Shown here piece by piece: positions 49,381-58,394 of a DNA stretch of 64,000 bases. Source of the DNA: Staphylococcus schweitzeri (lineage in GTDB: Bacteria > Bacillota > Bacilli > Staphylococcales > Staphylococcaceae); the NCBI RefSeq assembly GCF_002902405.1, contig NZ_PPQS01000042.1, positions 135,905 through 199,904 on the forward strand, read 5' to 3'. Both the position numbers and the translations under genes were made by a program. The notes under the pieces are model-generated. The model saw nothing but the letters and a program-made list of their open reading frames with translations. It did not search any database and was not told where the DNA came from. Position 1 is the stretch's first letter. Each line of letters begins with the position of its first letter.

Positions 49381-50016
49381 ATGTATAGAGCAGTCATATT
49401 TGATTTCGATGGAACCATAATAGATACCGAACAACATTTGTTTAATGTCATTAATAAACATTTAAACAATTATAATGTTGAGCCGATTAGTATTGATTTT
49501 TATCGTGCATCTATTGGGGGAGCAGCAACTGATTTGCATGATTATTTAGTTAAGGTAATTGGTTCAGAAAATAAAGAGAAAATATATGAAGAGCATCATC
49601 GTACAAGTACGATGTTACCTATGGTTGACACGATTAAATCTTTAATGACGTTTTTAAAACAACGTCATATACCTATGGCAATTGCAACAAGTAGTGTAAA
49701 AGCAGAAATTATGCCTACCTTTAATGCACTTGGATTGGATAATTATATAGACGTTGTCGTTGGTAGCGAAGATGTTGAGCTCGTTAAACCTGATCCTGAA
49801 CTATATTTAACAGCGGTACAACAATTAAATTATATGCCTACTCAATGTTTGGCTATCGAAGATTCTGTAAATGGTGCAACAGCGGCAATAACAGCAGGAT
49901 TAGACGTTATAGTTAATACAAATGAAATGACTAGAGCGCAGGATTTTACAACTGTTCAATATGTAGCGAAAGATTTAAACTGCGATCAAATCGTGGCGCG
50001 TTTCTTTTCGAAATAG
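49381..50016 (+). CDS. HAD-family phosphatase (beta-phosphoglucomutase-like)
   Basis: This 211-aa enzyme has HAD motif I FDFDGTIIDTE (nucleophile Asp), motif II AIATSSVKAE, motif III Lys in VKPDPELY and motif IV AIEDSVNGATAA. A helical cap lies between motifs I and II, as in beta-phosphoglucomutase and sugar phosphatases. It cannot be assigned to one substrate. It is followed by a small membrane-protein gene 10 bp away. Confidence 0.87.
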   Translation: MYRAVIFDFDGTIIDTEQHLFNVINKHLNNYNVEPISIDFYRASIGGAATDLHDYLVKVIGSENKEKIYEEHHRTSTMLPMVDTIKSLMTFLKQRHIPMAIATSSVKAEIMPTFNALGLDNYIDVVVGSEDVELVKPDPELYLTAVQQLNYMPTQCLAIEDSVNGATAAITAGLDVIVNTNEMTRAQDFTTVQYVAKDLNCDQIVARFFSK

Positions 50017-50026
50017 GAGGCCTAAC

Positions 50027-50215
50027 ATGGGATATATCATATTATTTTTTTTAGCTGGACCAATAATTTTAGCGATTGGAAATTTGGTAATAGGACCAAT
50101 TTTTAATAAGCAGACACCGCTTCGCATACAAGTAAGATCTTTCGTTGTTGGTTCAATGATATATATTATACTTGCAACAATAGGTTATTTTTTACTTTTA
50201 CAAGGTAAATTATAA
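50027..50215 (+). CDS. Small membrane protein (62 aa)
   Basis: This protein has two hydrophobic helices (about 3-22 and 40-60) separated by a short basic loop. A strong AGGAGG lies six bases before the ATG and it follows the HAD gene closely, so it is very probably a real gene. The family is not recognised. Confidence 0.7.
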   Translation: MGYIILFFLAGPIILAIGNLVIGPIFNKQTPLRIQVRSFVVGSMIYIILATIGYFLLLQGKL

Positions 50216-50322
50216 TAAAATACCACCATACCTAGCACATATGGATATAAATGATGGCAAGCTTTTCAACAAATAAGCTTATCGTCGACCATATAGTGAA
50301 TAAGGTAAGGTGGTTTTATTAT
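50214..50322. terminator. Long bidirectional hairpin
   Basis: AATAAAATACCACC pairs with GGTGGTTTTATT across a branched loop that also contains AAGCTT/AAGCTT and CATATGG/CCATATAG arms. It lies between convergent small-membrane-protein genes. A 64-codon frame within it is dictated by the hairpin and rejected. Confidence 0.75.
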
Positions 50323-50507
50323 TACATATATTTTAATAATAACGTCACGATGATAAGTACAATTAAGATTATATCTATACCTACCATAATCGTAGCTCTT
50401 GTTGCATTACTGCCTTGTTCTTTCGCTGCTCTCATAGCACGGTAATTTGGAACGAAACTTATGATTAGTAAAATTAATACAATAACTCCAATTAATGCAG
50501 TTGTCAT
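50322..50507 (-). CDS. Small membrane protein (61 aa)
   Basis: This has an N-terminal helix, a basic loop with RAMRAAKEQGSNATRA and a second helix. Its ATG overlaps the stop of the 118-aa gene (ATGA) and follows AAAGGAGG, so it is the coupled second gene of that unit. Function is unknown. Confidence 0.72.
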   Translation of the reverse strand: MTTALIGVIVLILLIISFVPNYRAMRAAKEQGSNATRATIMVGIDIILIVLIIVTLLLKYM

Positions 50508-50860
50508 GATGAGCGACCTCCTTTATTTTTTTCGATCATTTCCCATAGAAAAGTAGCTATAACACTAATTATTAAACTGGAAATAACACCGATTTGAACG
50601 GTTAAAAACATAGTGCCAACAATGATTCCGATAATTAAAGCAATTGGTAAAATTGTTCCTAATTTGTATTTACGTTCGGGAGAATTAATGATTGTAAACA
50701 GTGTGAGATATATGAGCATGAATGCAATGGTTGCAACGATGCTTCTTCCGATTAAATAAGTAATATCTGGTTTCTGCATGCTGAAATAATTTATGATAAA
50801 AAATACTATTGCAAAGATTAAGGATATTTTAATAGCACGAGGTAAAATTTGTTTTAACAT
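50504..50860 (-). CDS. Membrane protein (118 aa)
   Basis: This protein has four hydrophobic helices (about 8-28, 38-60, 70-90 and 92-110) and a polar C-terminus (KNKGGRSS). The ATG follows AAAAAGGAG. It forms a two-gene unit with the 61-aa protein. No family is recognised. Confidence 0.72.
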   Translation of the reverse strand: MLKQILPRAIKISLIFAIVFFIINYFSMQKPDITYLIGRSIVATIAFMLIYLTLFTIINSPERKYKLGTILPIALIIGIIVGTMFLTVQIGVISSLIISVIATFLWEMIEKNKGGRSS

Positions 50861-51018
50861 TTCAATGCTCCTTTTTAATATTATTCAAATTATATCATAA
50901 TCACTTAGAATACTTGAAATTGTATGATACAGAAAGTTTTGCGGGCAATTTGTTTAATTTTTTAGAAAAATCACAAAATAATTGTTTGCAAATACAAAAA
51001 AGCCTGCTATAGTAGTTC

Positions 51019-51032
51019 TGTAAACGATTACA
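51019..51032 (+). promoter_or_regulatory. Candidate CcpA cre site
   Basis: TGTAAACGATTACA matches the cre pattern TGNAANCGNWNNCA fully. It lies 107 bases before the amino acid permease. A weak CodY-like palindrome (ATTTTTTAGAAAAAT, 50957-50971, three mismatches) is also nearby. Confidence 0.65.
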
Positions 51033-51139
51033 TGATATGTAAATATTAATGTACCAAAATCGATAAATTATAGTATAATTACGTCAATAAGTTTTTTTAT
51101 GGATTTATTTAGTATCAATCAGAGATGGGGTAAGACGTT

Positions 51140-52519
51140 ATGGAGAACAATGAACTACAAAGGGGATTGAGTGCCCGTCAAATTCAAATGATTGCACTTG
51201 GTGGTACGATTGGCGTGGGGCTTTTCATGGGTGCAACAAGTACAATTAAATGGACAGGACCATCTGTTATCCTTGCATATTTAATTGCGGGTATCTTTTT
51301 ATTTTTAATCATGAGAGCAATGGGTGAAATGATTTATTTGAACCCAACAACAGGATCATTTGCTACGTTCGCAAGTGATTATATACATCCTGCAGCAGGC
51401 TATATGACAGCTTGGAGTAATATATTCCAATGGATTGTAGTTGGTATGAGTGAAGTTATTGCAGTAGGAGAATATATGAAGTTCTGGTATCCCGACTTAC
51501 CAACATGGATACCGGGGGTTATTGCTATTTTATTATTAATGGCAGCGAATTTATTCTCAGTAAAAGCATTTGGTGAATTTGAATTTTGGTTTGCTTTAAT
51601 TAAAGTTGTAACAATTATTTTAATGATCATTGCTGGTTTTGGTCTTATTTTCTTTGGTTTTGGAAATGGCGGACATCCAGTTGGTATTTCTAATTTATGG
51701 ACAAACGGTGGATTTATGCCGAATGGTATCGTTGGCTTCTTCTTCGCGTTATCAATTGTTATAGGTTCTTATCAAGGTGTAGAATTAATTGGTATTTCAG
51801 CAGGGGAAACAAAAGATCCTCAACGAAATATTGTGAAAGCAGTAAATGGCGTAATTTGGAGAATTTTAATTTTCTATCTTGGAGCTATTTTTGTAATTGT
51901 TTCTGTATATCCATGGAACCAATTAGGTGATATCGGAAGTCCATTTGTTGCCACTTTTGCGAAAATCGGTATTACATTTGCTGCAGCATTAATTAACTTT
52001 GTTGTGTTGACGGCAGCAATGTCTGGCTGTAACTCAGGTATTTTTAGTGCAAGTCGTATGATTTATACACTTGCGCATAAAGGTGAAATGCCTAAAATAT
52101 TCACAAAAGTTATGAAAAATGGTGTACCTGTGTATACTGTTATTGCAGTATCTCTTGGTATTTTAATCGGTGCATTATTAAATGTAATTTTACCTTTATT
52201 TATCGATGGTGCTAGCAGCATTTTCGTATATGTATATAGTGCATCAATTTTACCAGGTATGATTCCTTGGTTTATGATTTTATTCAGTCACTTACGCTTT
52301 AGAAAATTACATCCTGAAGAAGTGGAAGGCCATCCATTCAAGATGCCTGGTGGCGCAGTGAGTAACTACTTAACTATATTATTTTTAATATTAGTATTAG
52401 TAGGAATGGTATTTAATGCAGAAACGAGAGTATCAGTGATTATTGGTGCAATCTTCTTAACAGTTGTAACAATTTATTATTTCATTAGATATAATAAAAA
52501 CAATGTGAAAGTTAAATAA
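51140..52519 (+). CDS. APC-superfamily amino acid permease (AAT group)
   Basis: This 459-aa, 12-helix proton-coupled permease has the family start [48 protein letters not shown], and [23 protein letters not shown]. The group covers aromatic amino acids, proline, GABA and D-Ala/D-Ser/Gly; I cannot choose between them. The start follows GATGGGGT. A promoter-side cre suggests CcpA control. Confidence 0.87.
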   Translation: MENNELQRGLSARQIQMIALGGTIGVGLFMGATSTIKWTGPSVILAYLIAGIFLFLIMRAMGEMIYLNPTTGSFATFASDYIHPAAGYMTAWSNIFQWIVVGMSEVIAVGEYMKFWYPDLPTWIPGVIAILLLMAANLFSVKAFGEFEFWFALIKVVTIILMIIAGFGLIFFGFGNGGHPVGISNLWTNGGFMPNGIVGFFFALSIVIGSYQGVELIGISAGETKDPQRNIVKAVNGVIWRILIFYLGAIFVIVSVYPWNQLGDIGSPFVATFAKIGITFAAALINFVVLTAAMSGCNSGIFSASRMIYTLAHKGEMPKIFTKVMKNGVPVYTVIAVSLGILIGALLNVILPLFIDGASSIFVYVYSASILPGMIPWFMILFSHLRFRKLHPEEVEGHPFKMPGGAVSNYLTILFLILVLVGMVFNAETRVSVIIGAIFLTVVTIYYFIRYNKNNVKVK

Positions 52520-52527
52520 TATAATAA

Positions 52528-52605
52528 ATACGCCCATACGATAACGTGATTGAAATTTGCTGATTAAAGCAAAGAGTCGCTGTTATGTTTGGGCGTATAT
52601 TTTTG
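52528..52605 (+). terminator. Terminator of the amino acid permease
   Basis: ATACGCCCATACGATAACG pairs with CTGTTATGTTTGGGCGTAT, with an inner GCTGATTAAAGC hairpin and a T-run. Confidence 0.85.
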
Positions 52606-52800
52606 TGCTTCGTAATACATAATTAGCTTAGTATTGGACGAAGTTAACATTTATATTAATGAAAATGACATTTATAAATGAGAGTGTAAACACTATTGTT
52701 TAATTCTGTTGTAAACATACTAAAGAGCTCAATGAATAATTGAATAATTCTCATAACAATAATTGATAATCTGAATTTCTAAAATACAAAAACAGTATTA

Positions 52801-52842
52801 AAAAAGCAATTGACATATGGTGTAAACCGTCAGTCAATTGCA
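52801..52842 (-). terminator. Terminator of rpiRc
   Basis: GCAATTGAC and GTCAATTGC are a perfect 9-bp inverted repeat with an 18-nt loop. On the minus strand it is followed by TTTTTT, so it stops leftward transcripts. Confidence 0.75.
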
Positions 52843-52972
52843 ATAGTAAATTAATTAAAATATATCCTTAGCATGATGTCATCGGTATAGACTAAGTATT
52901 TTAAAGTGTATATAAACTTTGATGAAACGAACATTGTTGCAATGATGCATTTAAAGAAGTTATATAAGACTG

Positions 52973-53845
52973 TTAATGTTTAAAGTTTATATTTGATAAA
53001 TGTTTACGATAATTATCTAAGGCCATTTTAGATTGAGTAATAAAATCTAATGATGCATGATAATTAAGAGCTACGTATCGATAATATAAGATATCAATCG
53101 TGAACATTTGAGCAAAAAGTGACGTTGTTGCTCCTATATGCATCTCATTTTCGTCTGTTTTCCCATATGTTAAAACAATATTTGATGCTTGTGCTACAGG
53201 GTTATCCATTGTGCTAGTTATTGTGATAATTGGTATATGGTAGTTGTCAATGACTTTGACCATAGACTGCATTTCACTTTGTGTACCATTGTTAGTAATA
53301 AGAATGACACTGTCGTTTGAGTTATGAGTTGCTAATAACGTTGCAAAAATATGAGTTTCTTGAACGAGTTGAATGTTTAAACCTATTCTTGATAATTTTT
53401 GATAAAGATCTGTAGCGACTACAAAAGAAGCGCCAAACCCATAAATGAAAATCGTGTCAGAACGTTTTAAACAATGACAAATTTGATCGATTGTTTTGTC
53501 GTTTAATTCGTTATTGGCATGATTAAGTGTACGAGTTGTGCGTGTATGGAGTTTGGTTCTTAACGACTCTGTACTTTCGTTATTTGTGAGTTCGACATTA
53601 TAAATTGACGACGCTTTTGGTACATATTTTGAGATATTAATTTTTAAATCATGAAAACCACCATCAGTGATTTTTTTGCTAAATCGAATGACTGATGAGG
53701 TACTAATATCTAATAAACTTGCTAAGTCTTGAGATCTCATTTTTATCACTTTTTGTGGTGAATTAAGGATAAAGCTAGCAATCTTTTTTTCATTTTTAGT
53801 CATGTATGGATACTGACTATCTATTTCTGTTAGTACGTTTGACAT
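52973..53845 (-). CDS. rpiRc: RpiR-family regulator RpiRc
   Basis: This 290-aa protein has an HTH_6 domain (SQDLASLLDISTSSVIRFSKKITDGGFHDLKINI) and a SIS domain (TIFIYGFGASFVVATDLYQKL, SVILITNNGTQSE). By sequence type and neighbours (amino acid permease to one side; 106-aa protein, CPBP protease, WYL regulator, IMPase, lcpC and fdhA to the other) it matches S. aureus RpiRc, which links pentose-phosphate metabolites with RNAIII. The ATG at 53845 follows GTGGAG; an upstream GTG overlaps that site. The symbol is by order and recall. Confidence 0.8.
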   Translation of the reverse strand: MSNVLTEIDSQYPYMTKNEKKIASFILNSPQKVIKMRSQDLASLLDISTSSVIRFSKKITDGGFHDLKINISKYVPKASSIYNVELTNNESTESLRTKLHTRTTRTLNHANNELNDKTIDQICHCLKRSDTIFIYGFGASFVVATDLYQKLSRIGLNIQLVQETHIFATLLATHNSNDSVILITNNGTQSEMQSMVKVIDNYHIPIITITSTMDNPVAQASNIVLTYGKTDENEMHIGATTSLFAQMFTIDILYYRYVALNYHASLDFITQSKMALDNYRKHLSNINFKH

Positions 53846-54301
53846 ATTAATCACTCCACTTTAACGCAATATGTTTATTAGCGTTGGCTTTTGTTGTTTA
53901 ACGCGATGCTATTACAACTTGTAACGTAAGAGAATGAAAAATAAGTTGAAAATGTTGTTTGTTTAATGATATTGAAAATTAAAACTGTAAAACTTTTTAA
54001 GGTGTATAGATTAAAAAATAGCATACTCCCATGTGCAAATGATACAAATGTATCACTATAAGACATAATGTATATTCCCAATTTATACATCACGTACTCA
54101 TTTATTTAAGCCCAAGTAAAAATAGACATACAAGACCCAATCTATCACCTTAATCACTATGATTATATCGCGATTATCACATCTTTACAATTTGAAGAAT
54201 TTTTTTAATTGTATAATTTATGTAATAAAGTGAATTTTAATAAATGACTTGCCTAAATGGCATTGTAGAAAAATAAGGTTAATGTGTAAATTGAATTGAG
54301 G
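53846..54301. other. Intergenic region upstream of rpiRc
   Basis: This 456-bp AT-rich region holds the rpiRc promoter. Three small palindromes are visible: GCGTT/AACGC (53881-53904), TTACAACTTGTAA (53912-53924) and GATACAAATGTATC (54041-54054). Any may be a regulator site. A 71-codon minus frame here has no ribosome site and is rejected. Confidence 0.5.
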
Positions 54302-54622
54302 TTAATTCATTTCGGAGAGTGCATCATGGAGTTCTTTGTGATAAAAATTAAAATATTGAATTTTATTGCCATAATTGATTCTGTACATTGGACGTTTAGT
54401 GAGAAGCTGTAATAGTTCATAATAGATGATTTGGTTATAATTTTGAATAGAAGTATGCGCAAGATTTTGGTGTTTTTTGAATTCATCACTTACGATTTGA
54501 TTGAATTCATCGACAAGAGGTACTACATTTATCGATGTCATGATTGTATTGTATTTAATCATTTCAACTCGCTGAATCAATTCAATAATTTGTTGTCTAA
54601 TATACTTATTTTCGTTTATCAT
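54302..54622 (-). CDS. Uncharacterised helical protein (106 aa)
   Basis: This soluble protein begins MINENKYIRQQ and is probably helical, with a Tyr/Asn-rich second half. The ATG at 54622 lies nine bases after GGAGG; the longer open frame is not supported. It is divergent from the CPBP gene with only 54 bp between, implying a compact shared promoter region. No family is recognised. Confidence 0.7.
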   Translation of the reverse strand: MINENKYIRQQIIELIQRVEMIKYNTIMTSINVVPLVDEFNQIVSDEFKKHQNLAHTSIQNYNQIIYYELLQLLTKRPMYRINYGNKIQYFNFYHKELHDALSEMN

Positions 54623-54676
54623 ATAATGGTACCTCCAAAAATTAAAAATACGATAGTACAAGGGAAGGATACAACA

Positions 54677-55414
54677 GTGGATAATTTAAAAAAGAAATAT
54701 ACATTTAAAGATATAGCTTGGAGAGATTTACTCTTAATTCCAATTATAGGTGTATTATTTGTGGCACTAAATATTGCAATTACCGTAGGAACAATTCCGT
54801 TACATTATATTATAAGAGATAATGACATTGTACTTGTAGCGACTGTTGCACAAGCTGGCGCATATAGCATTGGTATCATAGTGTTTTGTTTATTTCATTT
54901 GAAGGTGATGCGTTCAAGACTTCATGCAGGTTTTGCGTATGTAAAAAAGCATTGGCTTAGATTGTTAATAACATATATTATTGCTGTCATCTTAATTTAT
55001 ACATATGAATTTATGACACAGTTTTTACCTAAACATTTACAATATAGCGAAACAGCGAATGAACTTGAACTAAATAAAATATTTGAAGTGCCTGCATTTT
55101 TACCAGTAGCATTCCTATTAGTTGTGATTGCAGGTCCTATAGTCGAAGAACTTATTTTTAGACATATTTTAATAGGAGAATTAGGTAAGAAATTTAATTT
55201 TATAGTTATGAGTATTATTTCGGTGTTTTTATTTGCATTTATTCATGTTACTGATGCGAAATCGCCATTTGAATTTGGTCCATATCTAATTTTATCTATT
55301 ATTTTAGTATTTACTTATTTGAAATCTGGTAAAAACTTAGGTTCGACTATCGCGCTACATATTGCCAATAATTTTGTGTCATTTATTATGACAGTCGTAC
55401 AAATTTATGGTTAA
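54677..55414 (+). CDS. CPBP-family intramembrane metalloprotease
   Basis: This 245-aa, seven- to eight-helix protein has an intact CPBP/Abi active site: EELIFRHILIGE (EExxxR), LFAFIHV with a metal His, and the later ALHIANNFV. It probably cleaves membrane substrates or processes peptides, as do related staphylococcal CPBP proteins; the target is unknown. I use the GTG at 54677 behind AAGGGAAGG. The open frame upstream overlaps the divergent gene and lacks a site. Confidence 0.83.
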   Translation: MDNLKKKYTFKDIAWRDLLLIPIIGVLFVALNIAITVGTIPLHYIIRDNDIVLVATVAQAGAYSIGIIVFCLFHLKVMRSRLHAGFAYVKKHWLRLLITYIIAVILIYTYEFMTQFLPKHLQYSETANELELNKIFEVPAFLPVAFLLVVIAGPIVEELIFRHILIGELGKKFNFIVMSIISVFLFAFIHVTDAKSPFEFGPYLILSIILVFTYLKSGKNLGSTIALHIANNFVSFIMTVVQIYG

Positions 55415-55415
55415 G

Positions 55416-55456
55416 AAAGCCCCATTGATTCTGTTGCTTAAGAATCGATGGGGTTT
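55416..55456. terminator. Bidirectional terminator overlapping a stop codon
   Basis: AAAGCCCCATTGATTCT pairs with AGAATCGATGGGGTTT. The leftward gene's last codons and stop lie in the stem and loop. Confidence 0.88.
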
Positions 55457-56130
55457 AAAAATTGATGATAGTTATCTATAGATATATCTCTTGTTTGAAT
55501 TGTCTTGCCAAAAGAATATGAGATATCCACAATATTTGCAACCTCAAGCTCTGCAGTCATATCTGTTGCGATATCATAAATTACGGCGTGCCAGTGTCCA
55601 CTTTTACATAAAAGACCGATGAATATAACATTTTCTGCTTTGATTTTATCATCTACTTTATAATCTACTAACATCACATTACGCTCTGTACAATAAATTA
55701 AAATATCGGAAAACAACATAGGTAAGGTCATATGTTGTGTATCTTCAAACTTAATATAAAAATCCATACGTTTAAGCAATTTTCTCAATCGTGTTTGAGG
55801 TAAGTTTAAACATTGTTTTATGATTGCATTGATTTCACTTTTATATGGTAACGTCGAATACGACTGACTTTCATTTAGTACTAAAAATAAGGCTGATAAT
55901 TGTGATTCAGATAAATTTAATGAAATTTTAGATTGTGCTTGTTGTATTTGGTAACCACCATTTTTTCCATAATGCGCATAAATTTTAACACCTTGATTTT
56001 CTAAATCGTCAATATCACGTAAAATCGTACGCTTGGAAACATTGCAATATTTAGCTAATTCTAATGCGGTCATTTTATTGTTTTGTTGAATTGCAGTGAT
56101 AATTAAATTTTGCCTTTCAGCTTTATTCAT
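55438..56130 (-). CDS. HTH/WYL-type (YafY-like) transcriptional regulator
   Basis: This 230-aa protein has an N-terminal HTH_11 winged helix (LIITAIQQNNKMTALELAKYCNVSKRTILRDIDDLENQGVKI) and a C-terminal part resembling the DeoR/YafY-WYL group. The ATG at 56130 follows AAGGAGGTGGCTGTC, and the GTG three codons upstream sits inside the site. The ligand and target are unknown. The RsaI gene lies upstream on the other strand. Confidence 0.83.
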   Translation of the reverse strand: MNKAERQNLIITAIQQNNKMTALELAKYCNVSKRTILRDIDDLENQGVKIYAHYGKNGGYQIQQAQSKISLNLSESQLSALFLVLNESQSYSTLPYKSEINAIIKQCLNLPQTRLRKLLKRMDFYIKFEDTQHMTLPMLFSDILIYCTERNVMLVDYKVDDKIKAENVIFIGLLCKSGHWHAVIYDIATDMTAELEVANIVDISYSFGKTIQTRDISIDNYHQFLNPIDS

Positions 56131-56233
56131 GACAGCCACCTCCTTAATGATGATATATTACACAAAGTATAACATAAGAGTGACAATGAGGACATTTTCA
56201 TTAGCTTTTTTAAAAAAAGTTGTAAAAATTTGT

Positions 56234-56247
56234 AGAAAACGCTTACA
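56234..56247 (+). promoter_or_regulatory. Candidate CcpA cre in the RsaI promoter
   Basis: AGAAAACGCTTACA agrees with the cre pattern except for the first T. It overlaps the -35 region of the sRNA promoter (TTACAT, spacer 17, extended -10 TGCTATTAT). CcpA repression of RsaI is known. Confidence 0.75.
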
Positions 56248-56276
56248 TTAAACAAAAGATTGTGCTATTATATTAT

Positions 56277-56424
56277 TTGTAACAGGGGGAGCGATTAAAC
56301 AAAGGGGTAGAGCTATATAACAGATAGCTTTTAATCGTTCAAGTTACATCACAACATCTTCAATATTTATTACTTACTTTCCTTTCTATTTGTCGGCTAG
56401 CACGTGACTAGCCGATTTTTTTAT
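56277..56424 (+). ncRNA. rsaI: Small RNA RsaI (RsaOG)
   Basis: This is a roughly 148-nt RNA with the expected parts: a G-rich 5' segment (ACAGGGGGAG, GGGGTAG), a stem with arms GATTAAA (56293) and TTTAATC (56330) enclosing AGCTAT/ATAGCT, a pyrimidine-rich unpaired TTTCCTTTC, and a GGCTAG/CTAGCC terminator with T-run. S. aureus RsaI is a CcpA-repressed regulator of sugar uptake and biofilm targets. The location between the WYL regulator and the IMPase-like gene fits the known locus. The 5' end is inferred from the promoter. Confidence 0.88.
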
Positions 56425-56516
56425 GGAAATTATTATTTAAGAATTCATTTGTATATTTGATTCTTTTGATATAGGGTAATACTAAAATGATTATGATATA
56501 AGAAGTGGTGGACGAA

Positions 56517-57323
56517 ATGACAGATAAAACATTACAGCAAATAGATACGTTAATATGTTCGTGGTTGAAACAAATAGACAATGTTATTCCACAATTGATA
56601 AATGAAATGACTACAGAAACAAAACGCCATAGATTCGACTTAGTAACAAATGTTGATAAGCAAATTCAGCAACAATTTCAAACTTTTCTATGTACACATT
56701 TTCCAGAACATGAGTTGTTAGCAGAAGAAAAAAGTAACGATAAGATTACGAAAGATATTAAAAATTTATGGATTATGGATCCTATTGATGGGACTGCAAA
56801 TTTAGTGAAACAACAAGAAGACTATTGTATTATATTGGCTTACTTTGTAGAAGGAACACCAATGTTATCTTATATATATGATTATCCTCATAAGCAACTG
56901 TATAAAGCGATTAGAGGAGTCGGTGTTTTTAACAATGATTTGAAGTTGAAAGCACCGGAGCCTATACCATTAAAAGACGCAATTGTTTCATTTAATGCGC
57001 AAGTTATGAATATGGAAACAGTACAAGACCTATTTAATGCGTCATTTAGTTATCGGCTAGTTGGAGCATGTGGGTTAGATTCAATTCGTGTTGCAAAAGG
57101 GCAGTTTGGTGCGCATATTAATACAAACCCTAAACCTTGGGATATTGCAGCACAATTTTTATTTGCGGAACTACTCAATTTGAAAATGACATCTTTAAAT
57201 GGTGATAAGATTGATTATCTTAAAGGTGGTCCGTTTATAATTAGTAACATGGCATGCCATCAAAAGATTCTAGAAATTTTAAATACTAATGGTGGATATA
57301 AGAAACTAAATAGTCATGTTTGA
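56517..57323 (+). CDS. Inositol monophosphatase family protein (SuhB-like)
   Basis: This 268-aa Mg-dependent phosphatase has motifs DLVTNVDKQIQ, LLAEEKS (metal Glu), WIMDPIDGTANLV and NPKPWDIAAQFLFAEL (metal Asp). It may act on inositol-phosphate-like or nucleotide substrates such as PAP; not resolvable here. The ATG at 56517 follows AGTGGTGG, and the open frame begins four codons earlier without support. Confidence 0.88.
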   Translation: MTDKTLQQIDTLICSWLKQIDNVIPQLINEMTTETKRHRFDLVTNVDKQIQQQFQTFLCTHFPEHELLAEEKSNDKITKDIKNLWIMDPIDGTANLVKQQEDYCIILAYFVEGTPMLSYIYDYPHKQLYKAIRGVGVFNNDLKLKAPEPIPLKDAIVSFNAQVMNMETVQDLFNASFSYRLVGACGLDSIRVAKGQFGAHINTNPKPWDIAAQFLFAELLNLKMTSLNGDKIDYLKGGPFIISNMACHQKILEILNTNGGYKKLNSHV

Positions 57324-57446
57324 AAATAGAAATAATAGCAGAAAATAGTAATACGTCTTCAGAAGTATAGTAAAAAAATAATTTTACTATATAATAAATA
57401 GGGAAAACAGATAAAGTATGTATGGAATAATAAAGGAGTGGTGGGA

Positions 57447-58394
57447 TTGAAGCGTTCAAATAAAAGTAAAATGAGCCTACCTAAGAAAATATTTTTATGG
57501 GTATTTGGTATTTTAGTCATTTTAGCGATTGTAGCAGTAGTTTATGTAGCTGCTAAAATATTTATTACTGGCAATAAAATTCATAATCCGTTAGATCGTA
57601 ACAAGTCAGAATTAAGAGATAAAAAAGTGAGTTTAAAAGACGGTGATCCATTTACAATTGCTTTATTTGGTGTCGATTCGGATGCTGATCGTAAGAAAAA
57701 GGGTGGCGGAGAACGTAGTGATAGTATAATGATTTTATCTATAAACCCTAAAACGAAGAAAACTGAAATAGTAAGTATACCGCGTGATACAAGAGCGGAA
57801 ATTGTTGGCCGTGGTACTACTGAAAAAATTGCACATGCCTATGCATATGGTGGACCAAATATGGCTGTTAAATCACTTGAAAAATTAATGAATGTACCAA
57901 TTGACCATTATGCGACAATTGATATGGATGGTTTGCATAATATGATAGATAGCATCGGTGGGGTTGATGTAGTAAGTAATGATACATTCACAGTTGATGG
58001 CATTCATTTTACAAAAGGTCAGCAAACACATGTGAATGGTGATCAAGCTTTGAAATTTATTAGAAGTCGTAAAGAAGAAGGTGCTGGTGGAGATTTTGGT
58101 CGTCAACAGCGTCAGCAAATTGTTTTAGAAGCGATGGCAAATAAAATTGCTAGTCCATCATCAATCGCGCATTTCAATAGCTTGATGAATGAAATTCAAA
58201 ATAATGTAAAAACAGATTTAACATTAGGTGACTTGAACACGATTAGAAGCAATTATAAAGATGCTAATGATACAATTAATAAGCATCAATTAAGTGGTCA
58301 AGGCGGTATTCAAAGTGACGGATTGTATTACTTCATTCCTAGTGAGCAGTCAAAAGCTGAAAGCACCAAGTTATTAAAAGATAATTTAGAATAG
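57447..58394 (+). CDS. lcpC: LytR-CpsA-Psr ligase LcpC
   Basis: This 315-aa membrane-anchored enzyme has a basic start, TM at about 15-37 and an extracytoplasmic LCP domain with RSDSIMILSINPKTKKTEIVSIPRDTRAEI and the Arg/Asp pocket (FIRSRKEEGAGGDFGRQQRQQ). LCP proteins move undecaprenyl-linked glycopolymers onto peptidoglycan; in S. aureus the three paralogues attach teichoic acid or capsule, and LcpC is linked to capsule. The TTG start follows AAAGGAG. The LcpC assignment is by locus and sequence. Confidence 0.89.
   Translation: MKRSNKSKMSLPKKIFLWVFGILVILAIVAVVYVAAKIFITGNKIHNPLDRNKSELRDKKVSLKDGDPFTIALFGVDSDADRKKKGGGERSDSIMILSINPKTKKTEIVSIPRDTRAEIVGRGTTEKIAHAYAYGGPNMAVKSLEKLMNVPIDHYATIDMDGLHNMIDSIGGVDVVSNDTFTVDGIHFTKGQQTHVNGDQALKFIRSRKEEGAGGDFGRQQRQQIVLEAMANKIASPSSIAHFNSLMNEIQNNVKTDLTLGDLNTIRSNYKDANDTINKHQLSGQGGIQSDGLYYFIPSEQSKAESTKLLKDNLE

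Larger units (their letters stand above)
52520..52972. other. Convergent intergenic region with two terminators
   Basis: This 453-bp stretch contains the permease terminator (52528-52605), an AT-rich middle with no motif, and a rpiRc terminator at 52801-52842, implying a rpiRc 3' UTR of about 130 bases. Confidence 0.65.

Noticed and set aside
50251..50445. 64-codon plus-strand frame
   Set aside because: It is antisense to a convincing 61-aa gene and lies mostly in a terminator hairpin.
50957..50971. CodY-like palindrome before the amino acid permease
   Set aside because: Three mismatches to the motif; such palindromes are common in AT-rich DNA.
53878..54093. 71-codon minus-strand frame upstream of rpiRc
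   Set aside because: No Shine-Dalgarno and no family features; it falls in AT-rich promoter DNA.
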